In this document: positions 10,526-20,345 of the stretch, piece after piece | Numbering within the stretch: the stretch's first letter is position 1 | How the letters are laid out: each line of letters starts with the position of its first letter | Source of the DNA: an uncultured Paraglaciecola sp. | Lineage (GTDB): Bacteria > Pseudomonadota > Gammaproteobacteria > Enterobacterales > Alteromonadaceae | DNA: 64,000 nucleotides | Direction: 5' to 3' | Assembly: GCF_913020055.1 (NCBI RefSeq) | Contig: NZ_CAJWCF010000008.1 | Coordinates: forward strand, 1 to 64,000 | Translations under genes and position numbers: made by a program | Notes under the pieces: model-generated | Told to the model about the DNA's origin: nothing | What the model saw: only the letters and a program-made list of their open reading frames with translations | Database searches by the model: none

Positions 10526-10532
10526 TTAGAAA

Positions 10533-11510
10533 TTAAGCTCCTTTGCCAGCAGCAAGACGTTTCTCACCTAAACGCCTCTCAATAGCATCAAATAACATAC
10601 CGGTAATATTCACATCATATGCAGCTTCAATTTCTCGCACACAAGTTGGGCTGGTGACATTGATTTCGGTAACTCTATCTCCAATTACATCTAATCCCAC
10701 AAATATCAGTCCTCTTTCAACTAACAGTGGCGCAATAGTTTCGGCAATCCTAAAATCAGACTCAGACAAAGGTTGTGGTCTTCCAGTGCCACCCGCAGCC
10801 AAGTTACCACGATTTTCACCTTTGGTAGGTAACCTTGCTAACGCATAAGGCACCACTTGCCCATCAACGATCAGGATACGTTTGTCGCCGTCTTTTATTT
10901 CCGGCAAAAACTTCTGGAACATGGCGTAGCGCGTACCTAACTCAGTCAATGTTTCTATCACTACACCTAAGTTATTACCGTCTTCCTTGATCCTAAAAAT
11001 AGAGGTGCCGCCCATTCCATCTAGGGGTTTACAAATTATATCTTTGTGCTTTTGATGAAATTCTTTAACTAGTTTGCTATCACTTGTAACAAGCGTATCG
11101 GCAACTAAATCAGGGAACCACGAGGTAAACAACTTCTCATTAAAGTCCCTTAGGCTTTGTGCCTTATTCACAATCAAGGTGCCTGCTTGTTCAGCTAATT
11201 CAAACATATGAGTGGCATAGATAAATTCATTATCCACAGGGGGATCTTTACGCATTAAAATCACATCTAATTCAGCCAAACTTTGATGTAATTCATCACC
11301 TAAAGTAAACCATTTGTTTGCATTCGACTCGACAGCCAAACTAGCCATACGCGCCATGGGTTTACCATTTTGCAAATACAAATCGCCCATTTCCATATAG
11401 AACAACTCATAACCACGGTTTTGTGCATCGAGCAACATAGCAAAACTGGTATCTTTTTTGATGTTGATGGACTGGATGGGATCCATCACTATGCCAAGTT
11501 TAATGGTCAA
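10533..11510 (-). CDS. gshB: glutathione synthase
   Basis: KLGIVMDPIQSINIKKDTSFAMLLDAQ..., ATP-grasp motifs CKPLDGMGGTSIFR and FVGLDVIGDRVTEINVTSPTC. Confidence 0.95.
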   Translation of the reverse strand: MTIKLGIVMDPIQSINIKKDTSFAMLLDAQNRGYELFYMEMGDLYLQNGKPMARMASLAVESNANKWFTLGDELHQSLAELDVILMRKDPPVDNEFIYATHMFELAEQAGTLIVNKAQSLRDFNEKLFTSWFPDLVADTLVTSDSKLVKEFHQKHKDIICKPLDGMGGTSIFRIKEDGNNLGVVIETLTELGTRYAMFQKFLPEIKDGDKRILIVDGQVVPYALARLPTKGENRGNLAAGGTGRPQPLSESDFRIAETIAPLLVERGLIFVGLDVIGDRVTEINVTSPTCVREIEAAYDVNITGMLFDAIERRLGEKRLAAGKGA

Positions 11511-11686
11511 TATTGTTCCTTAGGGAGGGTTAAGCGTACGCAATAAATAGCTAGCTGTTACATATAATATAGATCTTGAGGTAATGACAGCAGAATTCAA
11601 GCTTGGATTAAGATCTATGTTTGAATCGTTGGGTAAAACTCGCACAAGGGCTTTGCGCGAGTCAATTTTGCGACTGAAAGCATCGA

Positions 11687-12667
11687 CTAAATTTTCTTTG
11701 AGGCTTTTTTAGCTTGTTTAACAAGTTCTTTATCATCATTTTTTGCCAAACGCAGATAGATCGATTTAGCTTCTGGCTGTTGAGAATTGAGCACTAACAG
11801 GTTTGCCAAGCGAAACTCTGCCCATGGTCTAGATGGCATACCATCAAAATTGGGTGCCTGAGCAATATATTCGTTCAGAGATTGAATACCACTTTCGATG
11901 CTGTTTCCACTGAGTACGGCTGTTTTGCCTAGTTGATATAAAGCATTATATTTAGCTTTAATACTGTCTTCGGTCAAAGCAGTTTTAGTTGCCGCTTGAG
12001 CCAGCTCTGCGATAGCTCGCTCATAGTTTTCTTGCCTTTGATAAATCATGCCTGCTTTAAAGAAAAAATCTGGTATGTCCGTGTAAGTCTGTTTTGCCTC
12101 AGCCAATAATTGTTCGACACTTTTATTATCATCCTGAGACGAAGCAAAATCGATCTCCGCCTTCAATCCAGCAATTGCATCTAACTGTTGTATCTCTACT
12201 ACTTGCTGTTTAGCGATTTCAATATCACCACCAGCAATACTAGGTGCCTGAATATGAAATTGCATTAGTGCATTTCTATAGCGCACTGAGTCTGGCATCA
12301 ACTCTACAGCCCGGGTAAAGGCATCTACCGATTTTCCAGCATAACTCAAAGCTGAAAAAATAGAATTTTGCGCCTGGCCACCCATTATCCTACCAAGAAA
12401 ATAGTGTGCTTCAGCATTTTCAGGCTGTTTCTTTAGCGTTTTTTCTATCCACTCTTCTGCCTCATCTAAATCGCTCTGCATATAAATTTTAGCTAAATAA
12501 AACATCGCTTCTGGGTTACTTTTTTGTTGTTTAAACAAATCGGCGGCTTGTTCTGTTTGACCTGCTTTAAGCGCAGAAACAGCTTGTTCTAACGTGTCTG
12601 CGATTGCCAAAGTAGACAAACCTAAACAACTGACAAAAAGAATTTTTGATGCAAAACTAATTGACAT
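11687..12667 (-). CDS. secreted TPR-repeat protein
   Basis: Signal peptide MSISFASKILFVSCLGLSTLAIA; TPR-like repeats; start trimmed from the ORF start at 12706. Confidence 0.65.
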   Translation of the reverse strand: MSISFASKILFVSCLGLSTLAIADTLEQAVSALKAGQTEQAADLFKQQKSNPEAMFYLAKIYMQSDLDEAEEWIEKTLKKQPENAEAHYFLGRIMGGQAQNSIFSALSYAGKSVDAFTRAVELMPDSVRYRNALMQFHIQAPSIAGGDIEIAKQQVVEIQQLDAIAGLKAEIDFASSQDDNKSVEQLLAEAKQTYTDIPDFFFKAGMIYQRQENYERAIAELAQAATKTALTEDSIKAKYNALYQLGKTAVLSGNSIESGIQSLNEYIAQAPNFDGMPSRPWAEFRLANLLVLNSQQPEAKSIYLRLAKNDDKELVKQAKKASKKI

Positions 12668-12822
12668 TATTTTCCTTAATTTTAAGTGTACTGAGTAGTT
12701 ATTCAATGTCTCTGACGACAGGTTAGCTGTTCAGTTCAATTATTATCCCTCTCAATCGTCACTGCATTTTTATATTTACAGAAGAAGTAGTAGTAAACAC
12801 CTCAGGATTTAGAGCATTTAAA

Positions 12823-13662
12823 TTAGACTTGAAAATCGTTATTTTTTCTTAGTTCTTCTAATTTAAATTTATATTTTCGGCTGACTTTAACACTGTCACC
12901 CGAAATCAACTGAGCAACATATTCACCGTTAGAATTTGGTGTTAATTTTTTCAATTTACTCATATTGATCATCGCTGAACGATTCACTCTAGGAAAAAGA
13001 TTAGAGTCTAATTCTTGTTCAAACTGTTTGAGGGTTTTACGTATAATGTGCGTGCCTTCCAATGTATGTACACACATGTAATCCCCGGCAGCCTCAATCC
13101 ATGAAATATCATCAAGCCTGACCCTAATCCACTCAGAGCCACTTTTGATCGAAACCGAACGCTGCAGTTCGCTCATTGAGCCGCCACTTGAAACCTCCAG
13201 ATTACGGATAAAACCATCAATTGAGTTACCTGTTTTACGGCTTAGTAACTCGTCCAACTTTAGATGCTGAAGCACTACATCACTATCAAAAAAAGAATCA
13301 ACGAGTTTACTTAAACAACTGGCTAACCTGTCATCTGAAAACGGTTTAAGTAAATAATCAAAAGCCTGAAACTCAAAGGCATTCAGAGCAAACTCTCTAA
13401 AGGCTGTGACGAACACCACTTTAGGCACAGGAGTGCTGTTTTTTGATAGTAGTTCTGCCAATTCAAGCCCGCTTAATCCTGGCATTTCGATATCCACAAA
13501 AGCAATATCTGGCTGAAATAGATCAATAGCGTCCAACGCATCATTAGCGGACGGACATTGGGCAACTACATCGAATCTAGGGTCGTCATTCAACCTCAGC
13601 ATTAACCCCTCTCTGGCCAAACGCTCATCATCAACAATAATGGCAGTCAATTGACGACTCAT
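12823..13662 (-). CDS. LytTR-family response regulator
   Basis: Receiver domain (VDIEMPG), C-terminal LytTR (WIEAAGDYMCVHT...FPRVNRSAMIN). Confidence 0.88.
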   Translation of the reverse strand: MSRQLTAIIVDDERLAREGLMLRLNDDPRFDVVAQCPSANDALDAIDLFQPDIAFVDIEMPGLSGLELAELLSKNSTPVPKVVFVTAFREFALNAFEFQAFDYLLKPFSDDRLASCLSKLVDSFFDSDVVLQHLKLDELLSRKTGNSIDGFIRNLEVSSGGSMSELQRSVSIKSGSEWIRVRLDDISWIEAAGDYMCVHTLEGTHIIRKTLKQFEQELDSNLFPRVNRSAMINMSKLKKLTPNSNGEYVAQLISGDSVKVSRKYKFKLEELRKNNDFQV

Positions 13663-14804
13663 GAATTCTCCATTGGTATTGAAATTTTCACAAAATACCC
13701 TGCGGTTAAACCACGCTTAACCTTAAAGTTATGATTGTCAGGGTACAAAACGTTTAGTCTGTCGACAATATTTTGTACTCCGACTCCGGTATGGCTAGAT
13801 GCCGTTTGGCCCTTAACATCAGACTTTATATCTAGATATAAGTTATCTTGAACAGGTCCATTGTCAACCACTTCCATATGTAAATAACCATGTTGGCAGT
13901 TAGCCGACACTTTGATAATCCCACCTTTAGACATCTGTGCAATAGCATATTTGATCGAATTTTCGACTAAAGGCTGCAACAACAAACTGGGGACAAGCAA
14001 TGCTTCTGCTTGTGGATCAATTTCAAATTCTACTGTTAGCCTGTCTTCAAAACGTGTTTTTTCAATTTCCAAATATAACATCAGCGCTTTTAGCTCTTCA
14101 TATAAACGGATCTTTTTTTCAGGATCATTATCTAGTGAGAAACGCAAAAAAGTAGACAACCTAATCAACATACCATTGGCTTTATCTTTACTGCCTCTTA
14201 ATACCAAGGTTGAGACCGCATTTAGCGTGTTAAATAGAAAGTGAGGATTAATCTGATATCGCAACATCTTAATTTGCGATATATGGGATAGACGAACAGC
14301 CTCTAAATGTAACTTCTTCTCATTTATCAAGCGAAAATGATAATTGATCCCAAAGTACAAGGTGCTCCAAACAAAAATCATAAAAAACGCATAACTAACT
14401 GACATAAAAAGCATATACCATTTGAAGGGTTGAGATGGGTTACCAGCAATAAGTGAAAAAACATCAAAACCTTCGTAAAAATACCACATGGCGAGATTTT
14501 TTGCGGGTGTCCAAATACCTGATACTAAAAGACTACAAAGCATAATTGCTGCAATTAACCAACCAGAAGGTAATCCCCAGCATTGACGATAAATATACCT
14601 TAACGGCCAGGTCAGAAGCGCTGCGAAAATTCCAGCTAAAACTAAGGGGAAAAATACCTCAAAGCCTATTTTATTAATGTCGCGATAGAAAAACACATTG
14701 TCTATGGTGAAGATAAACACATAGGTCATCCAGCCCAAACTGTGCAAAAGCCAAAACGAAGGTTTGTCTTTGTTGGCTATAAATGTTTCTGCTGTATCTT
14801 TCAC
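13659..14804 (-). CDS. LytS-like membrane sensor histidine kinase
   Basis: YQINPHFLFNTLNAVSTLVL (His_kinase family) and C-terminal HATPase; multiple TMs; 4-nt overlap with the RR gene. Confidence 0.88.
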   Translation of the reverse strand: MKDTAETFIANKDKPSFWLLHSLGWMTYVFIFTIDNVFFYRDINKIGFEVFFPLVLAGIFAALLTWPLRYIYRQCWGLPSGWLIAAIMLCSLLVSGIWTPAKNLAMWYFYEGFDVFSLIAGNPSQPFKWYMLFMSVSYAFFMIFVWSTLYFGINYHFRLINEKKLHLEAVRLSHISQIKMLRYQINPHFLFNTLNAVSTLVLRGSKDKANGMLIRLSTFLRFSLDNDPEKKIRLYEELKALMLYLEIEKTRFEDRLTVEFEIDPQAEALLVPSLLLQPLVENSIKYAIAQMSKGGIIKVSANCQHGYLHMEVVDNGPVQDNLYLDIKSDVKGQTASSHTGVGVQNIVDRLNVLYPDNHNFKVKRGLTAGYFVKISIPMENS

Positions 14805-14831
14805 CTACACAATCAACTCAATATGCATACA

Positions 14832-15542
14832 CTAAGCATCCAATCCTAAAAACTCGAAAAGCGAAGCTTTGTGGCCCTGACCGATTTTAACTTCATCTCC
14901 ATTGTCTAAATGTAACAACGAAAACCTTCCCAACTCACTGCTCAAAGAATTAATTTTTCCCACATTCACCATCGCAGAACGATGCACACGAATAAACTTC
15001 TCTGGATTGAGCTGCATTTCTAATTTAGACAAGGTTTCTCTATGCAATAACATACGGTTCGCACAGTGCAGCTCTACATAATTGGCCGAACCTTTTATCC
15101 AGATAATGTCCTCCACGTTCACAAACTCAACGGCCCCTACTGATTTCACCGCTAATACGTTTTTACACGGTTTAATAGTCTGCCGTTTGAGTCTTGCCAC
15201 TTTTTGTAAAACATTGGCCAGCCACATGTTTTCAAATGGCTTGAGCAAGTAATCCGTAGCAGCGAGATCAAAGGCTTGAAGCGCGTATTCACTAGAGGCG
15301 GTGGTAAACACCCAATGACAATCGAGGCTTGTAGCAAGCTTGCTTGCCAATTCAATCCCGCTGCCTCCAATAATGTTGATATCCATGAAACACACATCTG
15401 GTCGATGTTTTAGTAGTAAATTTTCTGCTTCTTTATACTCGCCAGATTGCCCAGAAACGTGCCAGTTATCTTGTTCATTTACAAAGCTCGATATTCTTTC
15501 CCTGGCTAAGGATTCATCATCTATTACTATGCAGTGGTGCAT
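14832..15542 (-). CDS. second LytTR-family response regulator
   Basis: MHHCIVIDDESLARERI..., receiver and LytTR (WIKGSANYVELHC...FIRVHRSAMVN); start trimmed from 15581. Confidence 0.87.
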   Translation of the reverse strand: MHHCIVIDDESLARERISSFVNEQDNWHVSGQSGEYKEAENLLLKHRPDVCFMDINIIGGSGIELASKLATSLDCHWVFTTASSEYALQAFDLAATDYLLKPFENMWLANVLQKVARLKRQTIKPCKNVLAVKSVGAVEFVNVEDIIWIKGSANYVELHCANRMLLHRETLSKLEMQLNPEKFIRVHRSAMVNVGKINSLSSELGRFSLLHLDNGDEVKIGQGHKASLFEFLGLDA

Positions 15543-15709
15543 ACATTTCAATTCTGAATTGGTGTGGTATAAAATATACAAGCTGGGGGATAAACAACGG
15601 ACTTTTCTGCGACCAAGTGCGGGGATCTAGGATAAATGGCGCCAAGCTGTAACAAACTATTTTAGTTAGTTTAATTTCCCAACAATTAACCAATATTCAG
15701 ACAAAAAGA

Positions 15710-15737
15710 AAGGGCTGCGCTTTGTAGCGGCAGCCCT
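15710..15737 (-). terminator. Rho-independent terminator (minus strand)
   Basis: Minus strand AAGGGCTGCCGCTACAAAGCGCAGCCCTTTCTTTTTG. Confidence 0.75.
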
Positions 15738-15990
15738 TGCTTAATCCAGGAAACAATACATGTTTTAAAAATCTAGTAAAAACATATATTCATCGGGTCA
15801 CTACTCCGACACTCATAGTGTAAATCCATCTGTTTGATTTAATACCCAAATGTGATGAATCATTCAGATCATGGGATGAACTTCACCATTTATTATTCCT
15901 GAAACATCTTGTAATAATTAGTCGATTTATTTCTATTTTACTATGGCTTCTTTAAGTCTATTGGGTTTACCAGCTTCGCTGCGCAAAAAC

Positions 15991-16016
15991 AAAAAACCCC
16001 GCTATGCGGGGTTTAT
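15991..16016 (-). terminator. Rho-independent terminator of the TonB-dependent receptor gene
   Basis: Minus strand AAACCCCGCATAGCGGGGTTTTTTGTTTTTG immediately after the 16046 stop. Confidence 0.85.
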
Positions 16017-16045
16017 ATTTATTTGACTGAACCTGACAATTGTTT

Positions 16046-19006
16046 CTAGAACCTAACTTCTAGGCCTAAAGTTACATGTCTTGGAGTCTGCCAAGTTTTA
16101 GCGGCACCATAAAATTGATTGCGTTCACCTGCAGCCCAACCAATTCCTTCGTAATTATCAACGATAGTAGTAGCTTGGCTATTATCTAGTATATTGAAAA
16201 TGTCTAACGAAGCTTTCATTTCAACGCCATTTATTTCAAAGTCATAGTTAGCAGATAAATCAACATTGAATGTCCAAGATGTTGTACCGTTACTACCACG
16301 TGGGAAGTAGTCAATTGTTCCATCATCTTGAGTAATATAGTAAGTATCACCGTAGCTACCGTATAAATCTGAATCTGATGTCCAGTAACTACCACCTTGT
16401 AGGCCACGAGGACGACCACTTGCTAATGTTGAGTTCCAACCAATGACTAAATCTTCAGTCACATTATAGTTACCGAAAAACTTAAATACATGGCGACGAT
16501 CATTAGGTAAGTTACCGTAGGCACCATCCATCAAAGCAGGGAAATCGAAATCAGTTGTTAAACCAGCATCTTGCTGACCGTTATCCGACTTAACTGCACC
16601 TTCAAAGTTTCCGTAACTATGAGACCATGTATAACTAGAGGACCAGGTCAAGTTTTCACCTTGGTATCTAACTGTAGATTCTAAACCATAGTATTTGTTG
16701 ATACCTTTAGGTAATTGGATCTGGGTAGCATTGTCAAACGTTGTAATTGTACTAGAATCAGCAAAACCATCACTATGAGCATCAATAAATACTGACGAAT
16801 CACTACCTGGATTAAGCATCATACAATAAGCATTTGCATAAGCACCACAGTAGTCATCGAGTGCCGAATCAACATAACGATAAGTACCTTTAACCAAAAT
16901 AGAATACTCATCATTTATCATGCCTTCATAACCGACTATATATTCAATTTTAGAAAACGGATCCGCTTCTGCTGCTTGGAACGTTTCTTTTGTTGGAGGT
17001 TGTGGCGTTGAATTAACTACTTGCGAGTTGGCTTCTGTACCATTCACTGGCACTGCGCCTGTAGGCGATCCATCGGCAGCGTTAACTCCGGTAAATTCAT
17101 AGTGCGTTGTTCTATCATCAACACCTGAAGCGGCACGGAAAATAGTATTATTAGCAATAGGTAAATAATACTGACCAGCAGTGGCAAATATTTTACTATC
17201 ACCGTTGCCAGTAGGATCCCAAGTTACGCCTAAACGCGGCGCAACATCGGTAGTGAACGATGTGAGTACATTACCCGTCACCCCAACATTCTCAAAATCA
17301 TCAACCCGGAAACCAATACTCAAGGTTAAGTCATCCGTTGCTTCCCATTTATCTTCAACGAAATAGGCTTGAATATCACTTGAGAAACCACCACCACCAG
17401 CAAATATACGATCACGTACATAATCTTGAGTAACACCAGAGTCGTTTGAGAATAACACTCCATTATCCCCCTGAATTTCACCACCGGCAGCTAAGGTATA
17501 ATATGTATAGTTATGACCACCTGAGGGTAAGGATACTCGCGTAGTATCACGCTTTTGGAACTCGTAACCTGCAGTTATAGTGTGGTCACCAAATGCATAT
17601 TCTATATCTAATGAATATTGTGTGTTTTTATCTTGGTTTTCACCGAAAGTGCCACCTTGGCCGCAACTTACAGCTGGATTAGCAGGAGCAGGTGTGCGTG
17701 CATCACTAACAGTAGGACAAATAGTTTCTGTAGGGCTGGTCTCATAGTCAGCTTCAATTTGGCCGGCCAAAGCAGTAACAATTAAATCATCGGTAATATA
17801 ACCCGTATAGCTAATACTATGGGTTTCACCACCACGTAATCGTTTGTTAGCACCTATTCTATCGCCTCTTTCACCTGTCAAAACATCGCCATAAGCGTAT
17901 ATAGTTTCTATAGATTCTGTTTTATTTGAATACCCAAAGTAACTTAAACGATGATCTTCACTGATATCCCAATCTAAAGTCGCGCCCCAAAAGACATCAT
18001 TCTGACTTTCACGATCGCGAATTTGGTTGTTTGCTAGGTAGTGATCCCAAAATGACGGCTGCCATCCATATGTACGTGAGCTGTCCTTGGGGTTTACAAT
18101 CGCATAGAAAAATAATGTGTCTTTAATGATTGGACCGCCAACCGATAAAGTAATTTCTTTGTCATCTTGTTCATTAATGCCATCATTACGGTAACCGACA
18201 CCAGTACCATCATTTGCACGTGATAACTGCTCGTTATCACTTCTCCAAGCGTCAGGGGTAATAGTACCAGTAGCTGCAAATTCCCATTCATTAGTACCAC
18301 TTTTTGCAGTCGCATTCACAGTACCACCGGTAGCTCTACCGTAACGCGCCGAATAACCACCTGTTTTTACTTGAAATTCTTTGTAGAATTCAAATGGTAG
18401 TTCACCACAACCCAAACCGTTTCGTGTGTTGGTCACTTCCATGCCATTAATATAACAAACATTTTCTGCAACAGATGAACCGCCAAATGAAGCAGTATTC
18501 CCAAAAGTAGTATCCCCTCGAACAACACCTGGACCTAATAAAGCTACAGACGTTAAATTACGAGCGATTGGCATAACGTCAATTTCCATTTCACCAATAG
18601 TTAGCCCTGAATCTGAAGATCCTAAATCAATAGTTTGCATTGATGAACCAACAACTTGAATGACTTCTAAATTGGAAGACATAGCCGAAACTTCAAAGTT
18701 AGTGATTGTATTTTTACCAAGTGAAACTCTTACCACTTCTTGTGCAAGTACAGTGTTACCTTTTGCAACAGTGACGTCATATTGACCTGATGGAAGTTTT
18801 GCTAAACGGTAACTTCCGTCCACATTAAGCTCCACAGTACGCGTTGTACCTGTTGCTTGATTAACAGCCTTTACCGTTAAATCAGTAGGGTTACCGCTGA
18901 CAACTGCTATTGTTCCTTTAATATCTTCAGCCGATGCTGAAGTCATCCCTAATATGGTCGACACTGCAATTGCCGCAAAACTTTTCTTAAATGTGATTTT
19001 TCCCAT
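16046..19006 (-). CDS. TonB-dependent receptor, Oar-like with N-terminal carboxypeptidase-regulatory-like domain
   Basis: 986 aa, signal peptide, CarboxypepD_reg-like N-terminus (IKGTIAVVSGNPTDLTVKAVNQATGTTRTVELNVDGSYRLAKLPSGQYDVTV), plug domain, C-terminal beta strand TLGLEVRF. Confidence 0.88.
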   Translation of the reverse strand: MGKITFKKSFAAIAVSTILGMTSASAEDIKGTIAVVSGNPTDLTVKAVNQATGTTRTVELNVDGSYRLAKLPSGQYDVTVAKGNTVLAQEVVRVSLGKNTITNFEVSAMSSNLEVIQVVGSSMQTIDLGSSDSGLTIGEMEIDVMPIARNLTSVALLGPGVVRGDTTFGNTASFGGSSVAENVCYINGMEVTNTRNGLGCGELPFEFYKEFQVKTGGYSARYGRATGGTVNATAKSGTNEWEFAATGTITPDAWRSDNEQLSRANDGTGVGYRNDGINEQDDKEITLSVGGPIIKDTLFFYAIVNPKDSSRTYGWQPSFWDHYLANNQIRDRESQNDVFWGATLDWDISEDHRLSYFGYSNKTESIETIYAYGDVLTGERGDRIGANKRLRGGETHSISYTGYITDDLIVTALAGQIEADYETSPTETICPTVSDARTPAPANPAVSCGQGGTFGENQDKNTQYSLDIEYAFGDHTITAGYEFQKRDTTRVSLPSGGHNYTYYTLAAGGEIQGDNGVLFSNDSGVTQDYVRDRIFAGGGGFSSDIQAYFVEDKWEATDDLTLSIGFRVDDFENVGVTGNVLTSFTTDVAPRLGVTWDPTGNGDSKIFATAGQYYLPIANNTIFRAASGVDDRTTHYEFTGVNAADGSPTGAVPVNGTEANSQVVNSTPQPPTKETFQAAEADPFSKIEYIVGYEGMINDEYSILVKGTYRYVDSALDDYCGAYANAYCMMLNPGSDSSVFIDAHSDGFADSSTITTFDNATQIQLPKGINKYYGLESTVRYQGENLTWSSSYTWSHSYGNFEGAVKSDNGQQDAGLTTDFDFPALMDGAYGNLPNDRRHVFKFFGNYNVTEDLVIGWNSTLASGRPRGLQGGSYWTSDSDLYGSYGDTYYITQDDGTIDYFPRGSNGTTSWTFNVDLSANYDFEINGVEMKASLDIFNILDNSQATTIVDNYEGIGWAAGERNQFYGAAKTWQTPRHVTLGLEVRF

Positions 19007-19301
19007 GGAAAACTCCCTGATATGTATTTTTAGTTATAAATGATCGATTTACTGCGGGTGCAGCTTGGCGATAATTCAAACTATCAAAAAGTTCAATTGG
19101 GAGGCTGGCTTAGGGACGAATATGACGCACAGTGTGTCTAAAAGCGCATTAATTAGGGATGAGATTTTCAGTGTTTTAAAATGGAGTTAACATAAAAAAA
19201 TAGGCTGCCTAAGTGACAAAAGATTAATAGTAAGTGAGCGATCCAAACAAAAATATAATAAAGGTTTAAATGCACTCACTTTGGGAGATCATATTACCCT
19301 T

Positions 19302-19616
19302 CTATAATTTAGCTAATAGAGCTTCGTAATCTACTCCACTTTTACGAGCCATATATTTAGCTGTATTTTGTGCGTTGTTTACCATTGCAAAAGTCACTGG
19401 ATCATAGCCATTACAGACTAAACCTTCACTCACTGTTTTAGCTTTTATGCCACTGTTTTTAATCGCACGGTTCACTTTATATTTGCTGTCACTTTTAATA
19501 GCCTCACATATTTTAACCAAATGAGCCTCGACATTTTTATCAATGGAATTAGCTTGTGCGCTGCCAGCTAAAAGAATGCCTGCTGTTAATAAACTACCGA
19601 TAATAATTTTTTTCAT
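19302..19616 (-). CDS. DUF3718 family secreted protein
   Basis: 104 aa, signal peptide, two Cys (KICEAIKSD...LVCNGYDPVTFA). Confidence 0.75.
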   Translation of the reverse strand: MKKIIIGSLLTAGILLAGSAQANSIDKNVEAHLVKICEAIKSDSKYKVNRAIKNSGIKAKTVSEGLVCNGYDPVTFAMVNNAQNTAKYMARKSGVDYEALLAKL

Positions 19617-19737
19617 GATATTTCACCTTGAGTTTGTAAAGTTCTGCATGATTGCAAGTTCAAGCTTAATGTAGAGTTCAAGATGATTTAATGAGGCATA
19701 AAAAAGGCTAAGCACGGCTAAATGCGATTAAGCGACC

Positions 19738-19782
19738 AACCCACTATTCTCAGCGATAAACTATCGCAGAGAATGGTGGGTT
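19738..19782. repeat. long near-perfect intergenic hairpin (21-bp stem, 3-nt loop)
   Basis: AACCCACTATTCTC-a-GCGATA/AAC/TATCGC-a-GAGAATGGTGGGTT; one A-A mismatch and one T-G pair; no U-tract on either side. Confidence 0.85.
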
Positions 19783-19862
19783 AATCGTATTTGTAGGTAT
19801 TTGCTTACATTTGGATTGGTGTATCTAAGTACTGAAATTCAATTTTAAAATGGCTTAGATAT

Positions 19863-19885
19863 AAAAAAGCCCTGGAATCAGGGCT
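19863..19885 (-). terminator. Rho-independent terminator (minus strand)
   Basis: Minus strand AGCCCTGATTCCAGGGCTTTTTTAT, downstream of 19920-20249. Confidence 0.85.
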
Positions 19886-19919
19886 ATTTACAAAAAAATT
19901 TACGACTCGTTAGTCGAAC

Positions 19920-20249
19920 CTAAAAGGCATTTTCCTGATGGATTTTAATAAACAATGGCGTTCCACGTTTGCTGTAGTCCACTTTATATTCCTTGCCATT
20001 AATAGTTTGCACAAATAACAGCGTTTTTTCCTCACCAAATACGTCAATACTGGTGAGATCTACCAATTCTAAATCTTGCGCTTTCGCTTCGCGCTTATTT
20101 TCTGGCACATTACCAGTATATTCCTTAATGCCTTTATGTGTGACAACAATGGGTGGATGATCCTCACCGTTGACAACCAATAAATCCAATTTTCGTATCT
20201 TATGAATTAAAGTATTACGACCACTTACTAAAAAGGGCTTCTCCGTCAT
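19920..20249 (-). CDS. hypothetical protein
   Basis: 109 aa intact ORF followed by a strong terminator. Confidence 0.55.
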   Translation of the reverse strand: MTEKPFLVSGRNTLIHKIRKLDLLVVNGEDHPPIVVTHKGIKEYTGNVPENKREAKAQDLELVDLTSIDVFGEEKTLLFVQTINGKEYKVDYSKRGTPLFIKIHQENAF

Positions 20250-20345
20250 TTTGCTCTCCCATAAAAATGCGCTAAATTAATTAGTCTAAGTTTTTAAGAA
20301 GATACCAAAGTTCTTTTGCCCTTGCACCCCTTAGTTTTTATAGCA

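Noticed and set aside
16231-18315. Short ORFs on both strands within the TonB receptor (16231-16419, 17181-17366, 18094-18315)
   Set aside because: Alternative-frame shadows of a well-supported 986-aa CDS.
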